From NCBI GenBank assembly GCA_014800895.1, contig JAAVFG010000015.1, positions 18,294 through 82,293 of the forward strand: DNA of 64,000 nt, given 5' to 3'. The translations under genes and the position numbers were made by a program. Below, piece by piece: positions 61,504 to 64,000 of this stretch. A model generated the notes under the pieces. It was not told the origin of the DNA and did no database searches. It saw only the letters and a program-made list of their open reading frames with translations. Numbering within the stretch: position 1 is the stretch's first letter; every line of letters begins with the position of its first letter. Origin of the DNA: Bacteroidales bacterium. GTDB taxonomy: Bacteria > Bacteroidota > Bacteroidia > Bacteroidales > Muribaculaceae.

Positions 61504-61693
61504 TATTTTTTACAAAGAAGAACTATGCAAGCTTCCTTTATTCTATCGTAAGATGGATAAAATGGACACTGAGAATGTAAAAGAACTGCATAAAAAGGAT
61601 GTGTTTACTGAAAGTACAATCCATCAATCAAAAAGATATAGAGTAATTTTCCCGACAATTCCTTTCTCTAATATAATTATAAGCAATGACTAA
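61490..61693 (+). CDS. Unrecognised 67-residue protein of the RiPP locus
   Basis: 67 residues, hydrophilic and basic (KEELCKLPLFYRKMDKMDTE; HQSKRYRVIFPTIPFSNIII). No Gly-Gly leader, signal or membrane segment is seen. The start overlaps gwsG by 14 bp and the stop overlaps the next gene by 8 bp, so its translation is probably coupled. It may be a small accessory protein of the system, a leader-recognition element, or a remnant. No known family recognised. Confidence 0.5.
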   Translation: MGQDNIFYKEELCKLPLFYRKMDKMDTENVKELHKKDVFTESTIHQSKRYRVIFPTIPFSNIIISND

Positions 61694-62651
61694 TGACTCA
61701 TATTATTTTTTATTGCCCTATTGTTTTGTTGTAACAGGCAGCCCTTTGAGTATTATTTTTAATGCTCAGAAATGTAGTGTTACATATATAAATGAAGGTA
61801 TTGAATCCCTTATCAATCTGTTTGACAATAAATCTATCTCTGAAATAGAGATGTTATATTCAGATGAATCTAATCTGCTTCAACAAACTATTTCATATCT
61901 TAAAGATAGAGGTATAATCGGCATAAGAAAAAGTACCGATTTATTTCCCAATTTAGATCTCTGTTATATATCACCAGAACATATCAAGCATCTAGTTGTC
62001 GAGTATTCAAAGCAATATGATATAAACACTATTGTTTCCATTGTCAACACTTTATTGGTTAAATTTATGGAAATAAGATTTTCTGAGGATATTATTGAGG
62101 AAGATCTGGAATATGCACTTTCTGAAATCTACAAGAGTTCCATAAAAAGTATACAGCTTGTAGCCAGTCATAAATATACGCATCTTCTCTCTAAAATATG
62201 TAAGAGAAAAGTCGCAGACATTATTGTCAGCATTATTTTTTATGGTTCGCCTTATTCAGGAAGAGAAGAAAGACATGGTAAAAGGTTTTATTATGTCAAA
62301 AACAACTATCATGAACTTTGTTCCTCAAATAATGATTATCTAAAAAATTATATCTTTGATCTTAAATACTTCCTGCTCTCACATTCGTTCAATCCTTATT
62401 ACTATAAACGCCTATGTATCGATAAAGAAGGATATATTAAAAACTGCTTAAAAAATGACCAGGTTTATGGAAATATAAGAGACAAATATATAGACATAAT
62501 TGCAGTGATTAATAGCCCCTCTTTCCAAAAACTATGGGGGTGTACCTGTGACCATATCTTAGAAATCAAAGATAACCCATTAAGATACAATATGTACGTA
62601 ACAAATAACCTTAAAGAAGTTGAAAACGGATTATTCTCTATAATTTCGTAA
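61686..62651 (+). CDS. gwsS: SPASM-type maturase partner, divergent
   Basis: 321 residues resembling the SPASM-domain member of grasp-with-spasm systems. The N-terminus (YYFLLPYCFVVTGSPLSIIF; INLFDNKSISEIEMLYSDES) matches that family's start. The end carries PYYYKRLCIDKEGYIKNCLK and FQKLWGCTCDHILEIKDNPL, corresponding to the SPASM segment. No CxxxCxxC of radical SAM enzymes is present. The cysteine pair expected in the VCKDCEFRY-like segment is replaced (EIKDNPLRY). It may act as a non-catalytic partner or be decaying. It overlaps the preceding gene and the next gene begins 2 bp after it. Confidence 0.7.
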   Translation: MTNDSYYFLLPYCFVVTGSPLSIIFNAQKCSVTYINEGIESLINLFDNKSISEIEMLYSDESNLLQQTISYLKDRGIIGIRKSTDLFPNLDLCYISPEHIKHLVVEYSKQYDINTIVSIVNTLLVKFMEIRFSEDIIEEDLEYALSEIYKSSIKSIQLVASHKYTHLLSKICKRKVADIIVSIIFYGSPYSGREERHGKRFYYVKNNYHELCSSNNDYLKNYIFDLKYFLLSHSFNPYYYKRLCIDKEGYIKNCLKNDQVYGNIRDKYIDIIAVINSPSFQKLWGCTCDHILEIKDNPLRYNMYVTNNLKEVENGLFSIIS

Positions 62652-62652
62652 T

Positions 62653-63030
62653 ATGCCCAAACCATTCCCTTTCATCAAGCAAGAAGATGCAATGCAATGC
62701 GGAGTTGCATGCCTCCAAAAGATATGTACCTACTATGGGGAAAACTATTCTCATAATTTCATATCAACTCTTTGTCATGCTACTACAGAAGGTGTTTATT
62801 TGTTAGGCATTTGCAAGGCAGCAATTTCCTTAGGGCTTAAATGTCAGCCCATAAAGGCGACTATCCATCATCTTACCTCGATATCATCTCCTTGTATATT
62901 ACATTGGAATCAAAACCATTTTGTCATACTTTATAGAATAAAAAACGGGAAATATTATATTGGTACAACCATCCGCGATAGCGTATTGAAACCTGTCTGT
63001 TTAAAATCTAACTTTGCCCAAAAATTCTGA
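62653..63030 (+). CDS. Stand-alone C39 peptidase domain, probably truncated
   Basis: 125 residues. It matches the peptidase part of C39 peptidase/ABC exporters (usually over 700 residues in full). Gln10, Cys16 (QCGVACLQKICTYYG) and His (LHWNQNHFVILYRIKNGKYY) are conserved, but the catalytic Asp of the usual ADP segment is lost (IGTTIRDS). The membrane and ATPase parts are missing. C39 domains cleave Gly-Gly leaders, so the precursor's GG motif makes a functional link likely, if the domain is active. Confidence 0.75.
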   Translation: MPKPFPFIKQEDAMQCGVACLQKICTYYGENYSHNFISTLCHATTEGVYLLGICKAAISLGLKCQPIKATIHHLTSISSPCILHWNQNHFVILYRIKNGKYYIGTTIRDSVLKPVCLKSNFAQKF

Positions 63031-63033
63031 TTT

Positions 63034-63314
63034 ATGGATAAAGTGGCGAAATACAGACAGGTTTTCAATTCTTTTAGGGATCTTTGTTCTCGGACAAAAA
63101 ACTTTTGGGGTGCAGTTCAATTGTTAGACAGCCTCTTTTTTTATAGTCTTCACTTAATCCATATGATGAAGAAAGGCACCGACCGCGTATAGTGGTACAT
63201 TTATCATCCAATCTTGCTCCTGATATTCCTTCCTATGAAAGCCATTACTATACTGATAATCAGGATAGATTTATAGAAAATAATACACGAAAGGTACAGA
63301 TTTTGGTAGTATGA
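63034..63314 (+). pseudogene. Possible frameshifted gene remnant after the RiPP locus
   Basis: Two overlapping frames suggest one broken gene. The first (63034-63192) encodes MDKVAKYRQVFNSFRDLCSR and ends at TAG. The second frame (63147-63314) encodes SSLNPYDEERHRPRIVVHLS and ends at TGA. The change of frame could occur at the T7 run near 63136-63142. No family recognised. It may also be chance open frame. Confidence 0.3.
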
Positions 63315-63505
63315 GGCAAAAAGTGTATCCTTGTGTAAGTTCTGTGTTTTCAGGTAATTAGGACTACGTGAGCTATAATAGGCATTACTGTATAAATACG
63401 GCACCTTTATTAAACTTATGTTTACAAATATTAAATTAATAAAATGATGCAATATCGTTAGTGAATAGGTTTTTGAGATGGGTTAAGCCAAAATACTCCT
63501 GATTA

Positions 63506-63537
63506 TTTGGCATGAATAAAATTTATGACTAATTTTG
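63506..63537 (+). promoter_or_regulatory. Promoter of the ATPase pseudogene
   Basis: TTTG at 63506-63509, 20-bp spacer, TAATTTTG at 63530-63537, exact consensus. The transcript would start near 63544. Confidence 0.65.
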
Positions 63538-63539
63538 TG

Positions 63540-63575
63540 TTCCGAAAAAGTGTCACAAATGACATTTATTCGGAA
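63540..63575. promoter_or_regulatory. Palindrome before the ATPase pseudogene
   Basis: A 16-bp inverted repeat (63540-63555, TTCCGAAAAAGTGTCA, with 63560-63575) with two mismatches and loop CAAA, 4 bp before the start codon. It could be an operator or a leader hairpin. Confidence 0.55.
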
Positions 63576-63579
63576 TATT

Positions 63580-64000
63580 ATGAGGATAGAAAGAAAAATA
63601 TATCTTGACAAGGTTATAGAAAGCCGTCATAACGGAATGATAAAGATTATCACTGGCGTACGCTGAAGTGGTAAATCTTACCTTCTGTTCGATTTGTTTG
63701 CCGACTGGTTGGAGGCAGATGGTGTTTCATCTGCACATATCATTAAAATAGATTTGGATAACCGAAGAAACAAGTCCCTCCGCAATCCTGACAATCTATT
63801 GGAGTTCATTGATTCCAAAATGATAGATAGGGAGATGTATTATATTCTCATTGATGAGATTCAGTTGGTTGACGAGTTTGAAGATGTTCTCAACAGTTAT
63901 CTGAAAATTAAGAATGCCGATGTTTACGTTACGGGGAGTACCGCACGGTTTCTGTCTAAGGATGTAATAACCACCTTTAGAGGACGAGGTGAGGAGATTA
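63580..64000 (+). pseudogene. DUF4143-type AAA ATPase with in-frame stop in the P-loop (partial)
   Basis: The frame from ATG 63580 encodes MRIERKIYLDKVIESRHNGM, then MIKIITGVR, stop TGA at 63664-63666, then SGKSYLLFDLFADWLEADGV and a Walker B-like YYILIDEIQLV. The normal P-loop reads GVRRxGKS, so the stop most likely replaces an Arg codon (CGA to TGA). Everything around it is in frame, including VYVTGSTARFLSKDVITTFR at the end. The gene continues beyond the window. It may be a recent pseudogene or an instance of stop read-through. Confidence 0.8.

Noticed and set aside
63204-63452. 82-codon minus-strand frame after the RiPP locus
   Set aside because: AT-rich with a hydrophobic mix and no family pattern; it overlaps the possible plus-strand remnant and is probably chance.

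Overview
The window looks like a chromosomal segment from a gut Bacteroidales bacterium, most likely of the Muribaculaceae/Bacteroidaceae neighbourhood. The evidence is a SusC/SusD/SusE-type outer-membrane locus, DUF1573, DUF2723, DUF4919, DUF3244 and DUF1846 proteins, short type-IX-like C-terminal tails, and repeated Bacteroidetes-type promoters (TTG or TTTG, 19-21 bp, TAnnTTTG) before many genes. Species cannot be fixed from the sequence alone.

Left part (1-7.7 kb): the tail of an unidentified gene, a tRNA-Leu, a RelB/DinJ-PIN toxin-antitoxin pair behind an 11-bp tandem repeat, a GltD-like flavoprotein directly downstream of the toxin, hybrid cluster protein, tRNA-Pro, MeaB and two DUF1573 proteins. 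7.7-22.1 kb (mostly minus strand): a giant DUF2723 membrane protein with a GT4 glycosyltransferase, an alanine-dehydrogenase-like enzyme, shikimate kinase, DUF2752 and CD225 membrane proteins, an MsbA-like exporter, and a TolC-HlyD-ABC2-ABC2 export operon with no ATPase of its own. 22.3-25.2 kb: a histidine acid phosphatase and a DUF1846 protein.

25.3-34.4 kb is one minus-strand Sus-like operon (SusC, SusD, two SusE/F-type lipoproteins, a secreted SusE/F-like protein), probably for binding and importing an alpha-glucan-like oligosaccharide. No glycoside hydrolase is present. 34.8-55 kb is mainly housekeeping: an FtsX-like permease, PLP aminotransferase, a lipoprotein plus ABC ATPase, tRNA-Tyr, phosphofructokinase, RibF, an AAA/PD-(D/E)XK protein, Upp, RecF, DUF721, a thioesterase, RibH, a shortened Rel (ppGpp) enzyme followed by a PgpH-type c-di-AMP phosphodiesterase, and an FKBP chaperone.

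From about 55.2 kb the composition becomes clearly more AT-rich and the content is accessory: a membrane-anchored TPR/coiled-coil/HTH regulator, a 360-bp control region with seven TGAAAGT sites, a DUF3244 secreted protein, a TonB-dependent receptor, and a compact RiPP locus of the grasp-with-spasm type. That locus has a 54-residue Gly-Gly leader precursor (60267-60431), an ATP-grasp maturase, an unrecognised 67-residue protein, a divergent SPASM-type partner and a stand-alone C39 peptidase domain. It ends in decayed sequence and an ATPase gene with a stop codon in its P-loop. This is the most unusual system in the window.

The non-coding DNA is also rich: a 334-bp MITE-like palindrome upstream of ribF, a 155-bp three-hairpin element in the Sus locus, a dispersed GGACGCACC/GGTACGTCC palindrome family, and several tandem repeats (8, 11 and 20 bp).
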